From JAWXCE01 sp034440495 (GTDB lineage Bacteria; Pseudomonadota; Alphaproteobacteria; Rhizobiales; Rhodomicrobiaceae), in the NCBI GenBank assembly GCA_034440495.1, contig JAWXCE010000061.1, forward strand, positions 11,645 through 75,644: a stretch of DNA of 64,000 bases. The letters run 5' to 3'. The translations under genes were made by a program, and so were the position numbers. The notes beneath the pieces are model-generated. The model did no database searches. It saw only the letters and a program-made list of their open reading frames with translations, and was not told the DNA's origin. Positions 25,288 to 33,986 of the stretch are shown here, one piece after another (positions within the stretch are counted from its first letter, which is position 1; each line of letters opens with the position of its first letter).

Positions 25288-27447
25288 ATGGGCAGATTTG
25301 TGGATCGACCCTCGCCTCAGCCCTTCTCTTTACGGGGGGAGAAAAAAACGGGCACGCGCCTGCCTTGGCTGCCAGCTATCATCAAGGTGGGCGCCAGCGT
25401 GTTTTGCGTGCTTATCCTGATCGTTGGGGCGGTAGTCTTTGCGGCGTGGTGCATGGGGCCGCCGCATCTGGATGCGGCAAGCGCGAATTCCCGTGTCGTG
25501 CTTGATCGCAACGGGCAGTTATTGCGCGCCTACACAACGCCGGAGGGCCGCTGGCGCTTGCCCGCAACTGCGCCAGACGTCGATCAGCGTTATCTCGCCA
25601 TGCTTCTCGCATTCGAGGACAAGCGCTTTTACGAACATGGCGGCGTGGATGTACTCGCAATCGTGCGCGCCGGTTGGCAAATGCTACGTGAGCGGCGCAC
25701 AGTGTCGGGCGCGTCGACGCTGACAATGCAGACGGCGCGGCTGCTCAGTGGTTCGCCGACGCATTCGGGCGCTGCTAAAATCAGCCAGATGATCCGCGCG
25801 CGCCAGCTTGAGGCGCGGTTCAGCAAACGCGAAATCCTAGAGCTATATTTGCGCCTTGCGCCATTCGGCGGCAATATTGAGGGTGTGCGCGCGGCGTCGC
25901 TGGCCTATTTCGGCAAAGAGCTGCGACGCCTCGCCATCCATGAAGCGGCGTTGCTGGTCGCGCTGCCGCAATCGCCAGAGGCCCGTCGGCCCGACCGCAG
26001 CCAAGCGGCGGCCAAGCGCGCCCGCAATCTGGTGCTGACCCGCGCCGCGCAAACAGGCGTGATTTCGACGGCCGATGCGGAGTGGGCGAAATCGCAACCT
26101 TTGCCTACAGTTCGGCGCGAATTCCCCGCACTAGCCGCGCATTTGTCAGACCGGTTGATCGCCGAGCGGCCGGGCGAAAACGTGATTCGCACTACGCTCG
26201 ACAAAGCTTTGCAGGAAGCGGCCGAAGCTCTAGCGGCGCGTCAGGCCGCAGCGCTCGGGCCAAAACTATCCGCTGCAATCATCGCCGCCGATCACGCGAC
26301 GGGCGAGGTGTTGGCGCATGCTGGCTCCGCCGGATATTTCGACACTGATCGGCAAGGTTCGATCGATATGACTGCCGCCGTGCGCTCGCCTGGCTCCGCG
26401 CTCAAGCCGTTCATTTACGGTCTGGCGTTCGAGGATGGCCACGCCCACCCGCAAACGCTCATCAACGACGCGCCATCCTACTTCCATGGTTATAGGCCAG
26501 AGAATTTTGACAAAACCTATCGCGGCGAGGTAACGGCAGCCGTTGCGCTGCAGTTTTCGCTTAACATTCCCGCCGTTAAGCTGCTGGCGGCGGTAACGCC
26601 CGCACAACTTTCGGCCCGCTTTCGCCGCGCAGGCGTGAAAGCCAGCATACCACGTAATTTATCGGTAGCCCTCGGCGGGGTTGGGCTTACTCTGGAGGAA
26701 CTGACCGGGCTTTATGCAACCCTCGCACGCGGGGGCGAACCCGTAGAGTTGCGATATGCAAGGGCTTTGGCGCCAGAGTCCGACACGGCGGTCGCGACTT
26801 CTCAGTCCCTGCTATCCTCGCTAGCGGCGTGGTATGTGACGGATATTCTGCGCCAGTCGCCGCCGCCGCATAACGCTCCATTCGGCGGCATCGCGTTCAA
26901 AACCGGCACATCTTATGGCTACCGCGACGCCTGGGCGGCGGGATATGATGGCCGCTATATTGTTGCTGCGTGGGTGGGCCGGGCAGATGCGTCCCCAACG
27001 CCTGGTTTGACCGGTCTCACCGCCGCCGCGCCTGTCGTGTTCGATATGTTCGCCAAACTCTCGCCGAATCGTGCGCACTTCGAGCCAGCGCCCGCGTCAG
27101 CAATCCTCGCTGGTGCGAATGGACTGGCGCCGCCACTCGCCCGTTTTCGTGAGCCCGACGCTGCGGTAGGGGACGCAAACGCTGCGCAGGCCGCCCTTCG
27201 CATCGCGTTTCCGCCGAACAATGCCGAGATCGAAATCCCTCACGACATAGGAGGCGCGATGCTGCCTGTCATTCTCAAAGCGGAGGGCGGAGCGTTGCCG
27301 CTTACATGGCTGATCGACGACGCGCCCGCACAATCTGATGCGCATCGCCGCCAACTTGCATGGACGCCGGGTGGTAAGGGGTTCGCGAATTTAACCGTGA
27401 TTGACGCGAATGGGCAATCGCAGCGCGTCACTGTCCGCATCCGTTGA
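25288..27447 (+). CDS. pbpC: Penicillin-binding protein 1C
   Basis: A 719-aa bifunctional peptidoglycan synthase. A transmembrane helix lies at about 30-53; the GT51 glycosyltransferase has catalytic E110 in FEDKRFYEHGGVD and SGASTLTMQTARLL; the transpeptidase has the Ser in SPGSALKPF (about 368) and KTGTSYGYRDAWAAGY (about 538); a C-terminal PBP1C-type domain follows from about 630. It lies 15 bp after the alpha-2-macroglobulin gene, a conserved pair thought to repair the wall after attack. Residues about 8-19 derive from a repeat sequence (25309-25343). The 3' end overlaps convergent trhO by 57 bp. Confidence 0.95.
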   Translation: MGRFVDRPSPQPFSLRGEKKTGTRLPWLPAIIKVGASVFCVLILIVGAVVFAAWCMGPPHLDAASANSRVVLDRNGQLLRAYTTPEGRWRLPATAPDVDQRYLAMLLAFEDKRFYEHGGVDVLAIVRAGWQMLRERRTVSGASTLTMQTARLLSGSPTHSGAAKISQMIRARQLEARFSKREILELYLRLAPFGGNIEGVRAASLAYFGKELRRLAIHEAALLVALPQSPEARRPDRSQAAAKRARNLVLTRAAQTGVISTADAEWAKSQPLPTVRREFPALAAHLSDRLIAERPGENVIRTTLDKALQEAAEALAARQAAALGPKLSAAIIAADHATGEVLAHAGSAGYFDTDRQGSIDMTAAVRSPGSALKPFIYGLAFEDGHAHPQTLINDAPSYFHGYRPENFDKTYRGEVTAAVALQFSLNIPAVKLLAAVTPAQLSARFRRAGVKASIPRNLSVALGGVGLTLEELTGLYATLARGGEPVELRYARALAPESDTAVATSQSLLSSLAAWYVTDILRQSPPPHNAPFGGIAFKTGTSYGYRDAWAAGYDGRYIVAAWVGRADASPTPGLTGLTAAAPVVFDMFAKLSPNRAHFEPAPASAILAGANGLAPPLARFREPDAAVGDANAAQAALRIAFPPNNAEIEIPHDIGGAMLPVILKAEGGALPLTWLIDDAPAQSDAHRRQLAWTPGGKGFANLTVIDANGQSQRVTVRIR
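25309..25343. repeat. Intergenic-type repeat within the 5' end of pbpC
   Basis: The stretch begins CCCTCGCCTCAGCCCTTCTC and ends with GGGGGGAGAA; TTCTC (25324-25328) pairs with GAGAA (25339-25343). This pattern (CCCTC-x-C-x-x-AGCCC then a pyrimidine/purine hairpin) is like a common Hyphomicrobiales intergenic repeat. It codes for the cytoplasmic tail residues DRPSPQPFSLRGEK of PbpC, so either the repeat has been captured into the gene or the true start lies downstream. Confidence 0.45.
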
Positions 27448-28380
27448 GTTATCCGTTGCGCGCGAAAGCGGCTTCGCTCCGAGATGACGCTCGCCCCGGC
27501 GCTTCGCTAGTTCGATCTGCCGCTGGCGCTCCCTGAACGCCGCAAGCCGCTCATCGCTGTATTGGCCGTGGCAATGCGGGCAACTTATCCCCGCTTCGTA
27601 TTTTTCCGATGCCTTATCGGCGGCGCTTACAGGATTGCGGCAGGCGTAGCACAATTCATGCGATCCCTGCTGGAGACCTGCCGCCAGCGCCGCGCGTTGA
27701 TCGAATACGAAGCATTCGCCGCGCCACAGGCTTTCATCCTCAGGCACCACTTCGAGATACCGCAGAATGCCGCCCTTCAGATGATAAACTTGCGGAATGT
27801 TCAGCGACTTAAGTAGCGATGTCGCCTTTTCGCAACGGATGCCGCCGGTACAAAACATCGCAACTTTTGCCGGCGCCCCGTCCTTAGAGAAATGCTCGAA
27901 CCATTTCGGAAATTCACGAAACGACCCGATTTTGGGATCGATTGATCCCGGAAATGTGCCAACCCGTACCTCATAATCGTTGCGGGTGTCGATAACGACC
28001 ATATCGTTATCAGCGGTGAGCGCGTTCCAGTCCGAAGGCTCGACGTAAGTTCCGACCATCGCTGCAGGATCGACGTCCGCCACCCCCATGGTCACGATCT
28101 CTTTTTTCAGGCGCACTTTCAGACGGTAGAACGGCTGGCTTTCGGCGAGTGACTCTTTATGTTCCAGATCTGCGCATCCCGGCAAAGCTTGCAACGTGGC
28201 GAGCACAGTTGTAACGCCAATCCGTGCTCCGGCGATCGAGCCGTTTAATCCCTCGCGCGCAATCAGAATTGTGCCGCATACGCCAGCCGCAATCGCCGCG
28301 TTTTCCACAAGCGCTTTTACAGAGGTGGTGTCTTCAAACGCAATGAATTTGTAAAAGCTTGCGACGACTATTTCCGACAT
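27391..28380 (-). CDS. trhO: Oxygen-dependent tRNA uridine(34) hydroxylase TrhO
   Basis: A 329-aa rhodanese-domain protein of the YceA/TrhO family that makes 5-hydroxyuridine at tRNA position 34. An N-terminal acylphosphatase-like part (LIAREGLNGSIAG) precedes the rhodanese domain with VVIDTRNDYEVRVGTFPGS and catalytic C177 in MFCTGGIRCEKA. A C-terminal zinc-like cluster CYACRNP...CPHCHG is present. The ATG at 28380 lies 3 bp after the upstream gene's stop. Its 3' end overlaps the convergent pbpC by 57 bp. Confidence 0.95.
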   Translation of the reverse strand: MSEIVVASFYKFIAFEDTTSVKALVENAAIAAGVCGTILIAREGLNGSIAGARIGVTTVLATLQALPGCADLEHKESLAESQPFYRLKVRLKKEIVTMGVADVDPAAMVGTYVEPSDWNALTADNDMVVIDTRNDYEVRVGTFPGSIDPKIGSFREFPKWFEHFSKDGAPAKVAMFCTGGIRCEKATSLLKSLNIPQVYHLKGGILRYLEVVPEDESLWRGECFVFDQRAALAAGLQQGSHELCYACRNPVSAADKASEKYEAGISCPHCHGQYSDERLAAFRERQRQIELAKRRGERHLGAKPLSRATDNSTDADSDALRLPIRVNHG

Positions 28381-28383
28381 GAC

Positions 28384-29952
28384 CTACTGCAAATCGATGG
28401 ATTGATATTTTCCTGCTTCGTCGAGCTGTGTCCCCCAAATTCTCTGGGAGCCTTGATGCTCACTGCGGCTGTAGTTTATCAGCGCGCCTAGCCCCATGTC
28501 GAAGTCTTTCATACTCTCCAGCGCTTCGACCAGTTTTTCAGTATCGATCTGAGGCCCGGCGCGCCTTACGCCCTCTAGCAAGACGCTTGCGCAAATATAA
28601 CCTTCCAGTGAAACGTAATCCGGTGGTGTTCCTGGAAAGTATTTCGCAAGAGCATTTTTGTAGTCGAGAATAACTGACGAGTAATCGTTCACCGCAGGAA
28701 CGACCTGTGTGACGATTACGTTCGTCGTAAATTTGGGCCCTAATAGCAAAAGCTCCTCCGCTAGAGCCGTGCTTCCGACAAACGAAACGTTTGTGTATAT
28801 GAGCTGCGGAAAAACCGCTTTGGTTTTCTCGATAAACTTGGCGGCGGCGCGATAAGTCGCCACCATGACGACCGCGCGTATGCCAGGCTGTAATTTTAAT
28901 TGCGCGATCGCGGGGTCTACATCCAGGGTGTTTCGTTTGTATCCAACACGCACGGTTACGCCGGCGTCGCCGCCGCGCAGGTTGCGCATCGCTTTCTCAA
29001 CGCCTGCAAAGCCAGAGTCGCCAAACGAGTCCTGCTGGGCAAACACCACGATCTGTTCTGGCTTTATGCGTCTCACTTTAACCAGGTAGCGGACAACAGC
29101 CTCAGTCTCTTGAGCATAGCTGGCGCGGTAATTGAAAACATAGCGGTCGGGCGGGTCTTTCCGCAGCAGACCAGCGCCAGTGAATGCTCCGAAAAACAGC
29201 ATACGGCGTTCAAGAGCGTAAGGGAGTGCGACGGCGCTCGTCGGTGTTCCGACATTACCGACAATGCCAAATACCTGATCTTTTTCATACAATTGCTTCA
29301 TTGCCTCGGCGGTGCGGACTGGCTCGTACCCGTCATCCGCCGCGATGAGCTTAACCTGTCGCCCATGAATGCCACCCGCGTCGTTGGCGGCGTTAAAAGC
29401 CGTTTCAACGCCAATTCTCATTTGCGTGCCCAGTTCCTTGGCGGAGCCGGAAAGAGGGGCCGCCATGCCGAAACGGATTTCTTTTTCCGTCAAACCGCGA
29501 ACAATTGAAGTCGCCGGAATAGCTGTAATTGCTGCTGTCGTTGAAGGCGAAGCTTTCTGCGGCTGCGGCGCTGGCACAGCTACCGGCTCGGGCTGCTGCG
29601 GTGTCGAACGCTCAAGGGCGGCGAAGTCGCGCTCAGCGGCGTCGCAAACCACTTGCGTAGTCGTGATGGCCCGTTGTCCAGCCGCATAGCTACTCTCGAA
29701 CATTTCTATGAGAAAAGTAACATCCTCTCTTCTTACAGCGGATGACTCGATGAGGGCGATGACACGGTCTTTCATCGACTTTATTCGAGAGGACGCAATC
29801 TCGCGACATCCGGACGCCGCTCCGATGACCTGGCCGCCGCGCGCTGCAAGCCGAACGATCGTAATTTTGTCGTCTCCGGGCGCCGCTTGCGCCTTACTGG
29901 CGTAGGCGCTGCAAAACGTGACAAAAAGCAGAAATACCAAGCGGAAAGTCAT
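28384..29952 (-). CDS. ABC-type branched-chain amino acid binding protein with extra N-terminal domain
   Basis: A 522-aa secreted protein. Signal peptide 1-23 (cleavage after AYASKAQA). Residues about 28-115 form a small helical domain with two cysteines (C49, C103) that could pair; it recalls a small secreted alphaproteobacterial family (TIGR02301-like), a weak match. A Pro/Ala linker (117-148) leads to a periplasmic-binding-protein fold of the Leu/Ile/Val type (IRFGMAAPLSGSAKELGTQM, DDGYEPVRTAEAMKQLYEKD). No permease or ATPase genes adjoin it, so it is an orphan binding protein. The ATG at 29952 is chosen because it begins the signal peptide; a 141-bp upstream extension is not family-like. 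Confidence 0.85.
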   Translation of the reverse strand: MTFRLVFLLFVTFCSAYASKAQAAPGDDKITIVRLAARGGQVIGAASGCREIASSRIKSMKDRVIALIESSAVRREDVTFLIEMFESSYAAGQRAITTTQVVCDAAERDFAALERSTPQQPEPVAVPAPQPQKASPSTTAAITAIPATSIVRGLTEKEIRFGMAAPLSGSAKELGTQMRIGVETAFNAANDAGGIHGRQVKLIAADDGYEPVRTAEAMKQLYEKDQVFGIVGNVGTPTSAVALPYALERRMLFFGAFTGAGLLRKDPPDRYVFNYRASYAQETEAVVRYLVKVRRIKPEQIVVFAQQDSFGDSGFAGVEKAMRNLRGGDAGVTVRVGYKRNTLDVDPAIAQLKLQPGIRAVVMVATYRAAAKFIEKTKAVFPQLIYTNVSFVGSTALAEELLLLGPKFTTNVIVTQVVPAVNDYSSVILDYKNALAKYFPGTPPDYVSLEGYICASVLLEGVRRAGPQIDTEKLVEALESMKDFDMGLGALINYSRSEHQGSQRIWGTQLDEAGKYQSIDLQ

Positions 29953-30117
29953 TTTGGCTATCCAATGCAGAACTGTGTGATGAGCGCCGTTGAGCGAAAG
30001 CTTGAGTGAGATTGAAAATACACGAAGTATTGTAGTTGCGTTACAGGATATGACCAAATTAAGGCCACAAACCAACAATGCAGTAAAAAACAAGCTGCTT
30101 ATAAAGTTGTATGCAAG

Positions 30118-31704
30118 TTAATGTTTGAAATGACGTGTTCCGGTGAAGATCATGGCGAGGTCAACATTGTCTGCCGCCGCAATAATCTCAGCGTCGCGTA
30201 TAGAGCCTCCGGGTTGGATAATTGCGGTCGCTCCTGCCTCTGCTATTGCTAAAAGTCCGTCTGCGAAGGGAAAAAAGGCGTCGGAAGCTGCGACTGCGCC
30301 TTTGGTGTGAGGTTGCGCCAACCCGGCGGTCGTTGCCGCGTCCTGAGCCTTCCAGGCGGCGATGCGCGCGCTGTCCACACGGCTCATCTGCCCGGCGCCA
30401 ACTCCGACGGTTGCACCATTTTTCACATAAACGATCGCGTTGGATTTCACGTGCTTGCAAACTGAAAACGCAAATTTCAGATCGGTTAGTTCCTGGTCGG
30501 ATGGGGCGCGCTTGGTCACGACTTTCAGATCGAGGTCGTTCACCACGCGGCTGTCGCGAGATTGGGCCAGAAAGCCGCCGGACACGCTTCGGACGAGCAT
30601 TCCTTCTGCGCGCGCAGACGGGACGCCGTCAGTTAGCAAGAGCCGCAGATTTTTCTTAGCCGAAAGGATCGCCATTGCGGCGTCGCTGGCGCCTGGCGCA
30701 ATGATGACCTCGGTGAAAATCTTTACGATCTCCAGCGCGGTCTCTTCATCGAGCGGCTGATTAAGCGCGATAACGCCGCCAAAAGCACTTACGGGGTCGC
30801 AGGCCAGCGCCTTGCGATAACTTTCCGCCAGCGTTAACCCCCGCGCGGCGCCGCACGGATTGGCGTGTTTTATGATGGCGGTCACTGGGCCGGTTTCAGC
30901 GGGAAACTCGGCGACAAGCTCGAAGGCGGCGTCCGTATCGTTGATATTATTGTAAGATAACTCCTTGCCTTGGATGAGCCGCGCTGTGGCGACACCTTCG
31001 CGCCGCTCTCCGGTTGCGTAAAACGCGGCCCGTTGATGCGGGTTCTCCCCATACACAAGCGGTTTAACGAGCGAGCCGGACAGGGTGAACCTTTGCGGGG
31101 CTTCAAAGCGCAGCTCACTAGCAAACCATGCGGCGATGGCAGCGTCATAAGCCGCTACGCGCGCAAAAGCTTTGGCCGCCAGATGGCGCCGTGTTGCGAG
31201 GGTGGTCGATCCGCTCGACCCTTCGATTTCCGCCAGCACCTTCGGGTAGTCCGCTGCATCGGTGAGAACAGTCACCCGGTCGTGGTTCTTGGCCGCCGCG
31301 CGGATCATTGCAGGGCCACCCACATCGATGTTTTCGACACAATCATGGTAGCCTGCACCGCTCGCAACCGTCCCCTCGAACGGATAGAGGTTTACCGCCA
31401 GAAGCGAGATTTCAGCGATGCCGTTTGCGGCCATGGCCGCGTCATGTTCGGCATTGCCGCGCGCTGCGAGCAAACCGGCATGCACGCGCGGATGCAGCGT
31501 CTTTACCCGACCGTCGAGCATTTCAGGGAAGCCAGTCAACATTTCGACGGTGACAATGGCCAGGCCCGCGTTTGCAAGCAACACGGCGGTGCCGCCAGTC
31601 GATACAAGTGTTATTCCAAGATCGGCTAACGCGCGCGCAAATTCCACGGCGCCGGTTTTGTCGGATAGAGAAAGCAGCGCAAACCGGATTTGTGGCTCGC
31701 TCAT
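30118..31704 (-). CDS. purH: Bifunctional AICAR transformylase / IMP cyclohydrolase
   Basis: A 528-aa enzyme catalysing the last two steps of IMP synthesis. The N-terminal IMP cyclohydrolase part has ALLSLSDKTGAVEFARAL, LVSTGGTA and DGRVKTLHPRVHAGLLA; the C-terminal transformylase part has KHANPCGAA (substrate Lys-His) and SVCKHVKSNAIVYVKNG. The length is normal. It starts 3 bp after the heparinase-like gene's stop, a conserved Hyphomicrobiales arrangement. Confidence 0.97.
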   Translation of the reverse strand: MSEPQIRFALLSLSDKTGAVEFARALADLGITLVSTGGTAVLLANAGLAIVTVEMLTGFPEMLDGRVKTLHPRVHAGLLAARGNAEHDAAMAANGIAEISLLAVNLYPFEGTVASGAGYHDCVENIDVGGPAMIRAAAKNHDRVTVLTDAADYPKVLAEIEGSSGSTTLATRRHLAAKAFARVAAYDAAIAAWFASELRFEAPQRFTLSGSLVKPLVYGENPHQRAAFYATGERREGVATARLIQGKELSYNNINDTDAAFELVAEFPAETGPVTAIIKHANPCGAARGLTLAESYRKALACDPVSAFGGVIALNQPLDEETALEIVKIFTEVIIAPGASDAAMAILSAKKNLRLLLTDGVPSARAEGMLVRSVSGGFLAQSRDSRVVNDLDLKVVTKRAPSDQELTDLKFAFSVCKHVKSNAIVYVKNGATVGVGAGQMSRVDSARIAAWKAQDAATTAGLAQPHTKGAVAASDAFFPFADGLLAIAEAGATAIIQPGGSIRDAEIIAAADNVDLAMIFTGTRHFKH

Positions 31705-31707
31705 TTG

Positions 31708-33483
31708 CTACTCGTCCTCGTCAAAATCGGCGTCTTCCAAATCTAGCTCAATGGGTAACGACAGGAACGGTTTTTGCGCCGATAGCGGGGCTTTGGAGAG
31801 CGTCCATACAACCTGAGTGTCGCTAGCGCACGGGCCGGTCATGACCAATTGCAGACTCCGGCGCGGGCCAATCGGATCGGCGAGGAAAATGCTTTCCTCT
31901 ATATCGATCTGGGCGCCTTTGGCCGTAAATCGCCACATGTCATCATTTGGCAACGCCAAAACGACAGCACCCGGCTCGGCTGTTCGAACGGCCGCGACTG
32001 CTGGATGAAGGTGAATACGGATGGCGAATGTCGCGCCCGGGATGCCGAACGGCGCCTTGCCGGACGGGCCAGCCAATTGATCGCTACACTCCACTTTCAA
32101 TCCGTCCGCGAACAGCTTGACGCGCCGACGATGGCTGACATTAAAGCGATCTCGATAGCCGTCGTGAGCGGCTCTCATAACAACGCCGTCCGGTTCCTCA
32201 ATTACCTCGGCGCGCACGCTTTTTGGCCCGGACAATAAATGTGCTTCACGCCCCTCGGTTTGCGCCTGCGATGTTATCAGCCGCGATGATGACAAGTCGT
32301 TGATGGTAAGCGTCGAGTGTGCGGCCGTTGAACGGCATACGACGCTCCAATCGCTTTCCGTGTTGCGAGGGGCGCCGCAGTTGACGATTATCAGTTCGCC
32401 ACCGGAGATCATCTCAAACGAGAGGCATCCAGCGTGGGCGAGTGTGCTGCTTAACAGGGGCGGCGGCGTCCCGGCGTCAACCAAGATCGCAGTCTGCCCG
32501 CGCTCAAGTCGGCAATATCCCGACGGGGCTGACTGTGTTACGGGCTTGTATGCCTCATCATGGTAGACCAGCACTGAGGCTAGGAAATCGAGCGGCGTTT
32601 CGCCCATCCCGTTGAACCGGCTCAAACCTGTGCCTAGCCGCATAAAGCGCAGCATGGGCAGCATCCGGTTGATCGCGGCGTATAAAAAGTCCGGCGGCTC
32701 CATTTTGCGCGCTATGAAGCATTGTTTGAGCGGCAGCAGGTCGAGCAGGATGTCGATAAGGCAGCCGGGATTGCGAGAGATATGCCCGCCATCGGACAGA
32801 ATTTGCCGCTCAAGTTCGGTTTGGAAATTGGCGAGGTAGGATGGGAGGAAACTTTGCTGTTCCGCTATACACAGGCTTGCAAGCAACAGGGCGGTTAGAA
32901 CGCGCAGCCTGGGCACGCCGTGCGCCCGCCCGCCATGGGTGATGGTCAGATTGTGAAGTTCTGCGGTCAGCGCCCGCATGAACGAGTCGTAAAATTCGGC
33001 GTCCACGCCATCAAGCAGAAACCCTGCGTGAGACAACAGCGAAATCACGCGCCGCGCCGCCACATCTTCGTCCCAGGCAATGGACGGCGCCGAGCGACCG
33101 AGGGCGACCCAATCGGCGAGCAGGGCGCGCGCCCTCTCCTGCGCGATTTCACCGTCCGCCGCATGCAGATTTCGCACCCAGGAAAAGGCGTAAAGTTCAC
33201 GATGCCACGCCGTGCTCGGTGGCGTAATGGAAAAAGGGGACTCGCTGCCCGTAAGAGCGACGGCGCCAGCGAGGCCGAAGTAGCCATCGCTCAATTCATT
33301 CGCAAAACTCGGATCGGCGGTGCGCAAATCCTGCGGCACGATAAGGAGGTGATGCGCGGCGGGAGGCCCGGACAACCAGCGCGAAACCGGCGAGCGCAGA
33401 GCATAATGCAGCGCGGTGCGGCTTGCCGTTCCGACCGATGCAATGGCGACGCGCGCCTGATCCTGAAAGGAATTTGAACTCAT
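31708..33483 (-). CDS. Heparinase II/III family protein
   Basis: A 591-aa protein with an alpha/alpha-toroid N-terminal half (WLSGPPAAHHLLIVPQDLR, FSWVRNLHAADGEIA) and a beta-sandwich C-terminal half of the heparinase II/III-like superfamily (MISGGELIIVNCGAPRNTES, AHSTLTINDLSSSRL). No signal peptide is visible. In Hyphomicrobiales it is regularly found directly upstream of purH, as here; the natural substrate is unknown. The C-terminus is acidic (LEDADFDEDE). Confidence 0.88.
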   Translation of the reverse strand: MSSNSFQDQARVAIASVGTASRTALHYALRSPVSRWLSGPPAAHHLLIVPQDLRTADPSFANELSDGYFGLAGAVALTGSESPFSITPPSTAWHRELYAFSWVRNLHAADGEIAQERARALLADWVALGRSAPSIAWDEDVAARRVISLLSHAGFLLDGVDAEFYDSFMRALTAELHNLTITHGGRAHGVPRLRVLTALLLASLCIAEQQSFLPSYLANFQTELERQILSDGGHISRNPGCLIDILLDLLPLKQCFIARKMEPPDFLYAAINRMLPMLRFMRLGTGLSRFNGMGETPLDFLASVLVYHDEAYKPVTQSAPSGYCRLERGQTAILVDAGTPPPLLSSTLAHAGCLSFEMISGGELIIVNCGAPRNTESDWSVVCRSTAAHSTLTINDLSSSRLITSQAQTEGREAHLLSGPKSVRAEVIEEPDGVVMRAAHDGYRDRFNVSHRRRVKLFADGLKVECSDQLAGPSGKAPFGIPGATFAIRIHLHPAVAAVRTAEPGAVVLALPNDDMWRFTAKGAQIDIEESIFLADPIGPRRSLQLVMTGPCASDTQVVWTLSKAPLSAQKPFLSLPIELDLEDADFDEDE

Positions 33484-33986
33484 AGCCGTAGTAGCGCCGA
33501 ATGTTGAGTATGACGGTGTTGACTACACTGTGCGAACGATTCGCAATGTAAGGGCACGACAACATATCCCCGTCTTTGCCTGCGATGCAAGGCGCCGGTA
33601 GCCGGTTCGTTTAAAAGCGAGTGCTTTATCGTCTTAAACAGGCATGGTTATCGGCGCAGCGAAGTCCGAGTTTTGACCTGAGTTGTGTCGCCCGATTCTA
33701 AGAGGTCGGTCGAGACGCGGTGAAAGCAGAGGACAACCGTCTGCTAATTCGCAAAAAAAGCCAGCGACAGCAAGGTCAATACTGGATGCAAGACAAATAC
33801 TCGTTCGCAAAGGGCTTTTGGGAAGAGCTAACGATTGCTTTAGGTATAATTAGGTTTTCCGTCCTCAATCTACACATATGATTGGGTGCTGCGACTGCTC
33901 GCGTCGATAGGTTTGAGCCTGCGATCCTTCTAAGCATAACCTTCGTAATCCGATGCATTGTTATCTATTAAGAGTTTGCACGCACA
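33484..33986. other. Intergenic region between heparinase-like and photolyase genes
   Basis: About 500 bp between two divergent genes. No frame longer than 60 codons with an RBS. The right half (33760-33960) is AT-richer than its surroundings and probably holds the photolyase promoter. I see no EcfG motif, repeat or RNA gene. Confidence 0.4.
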
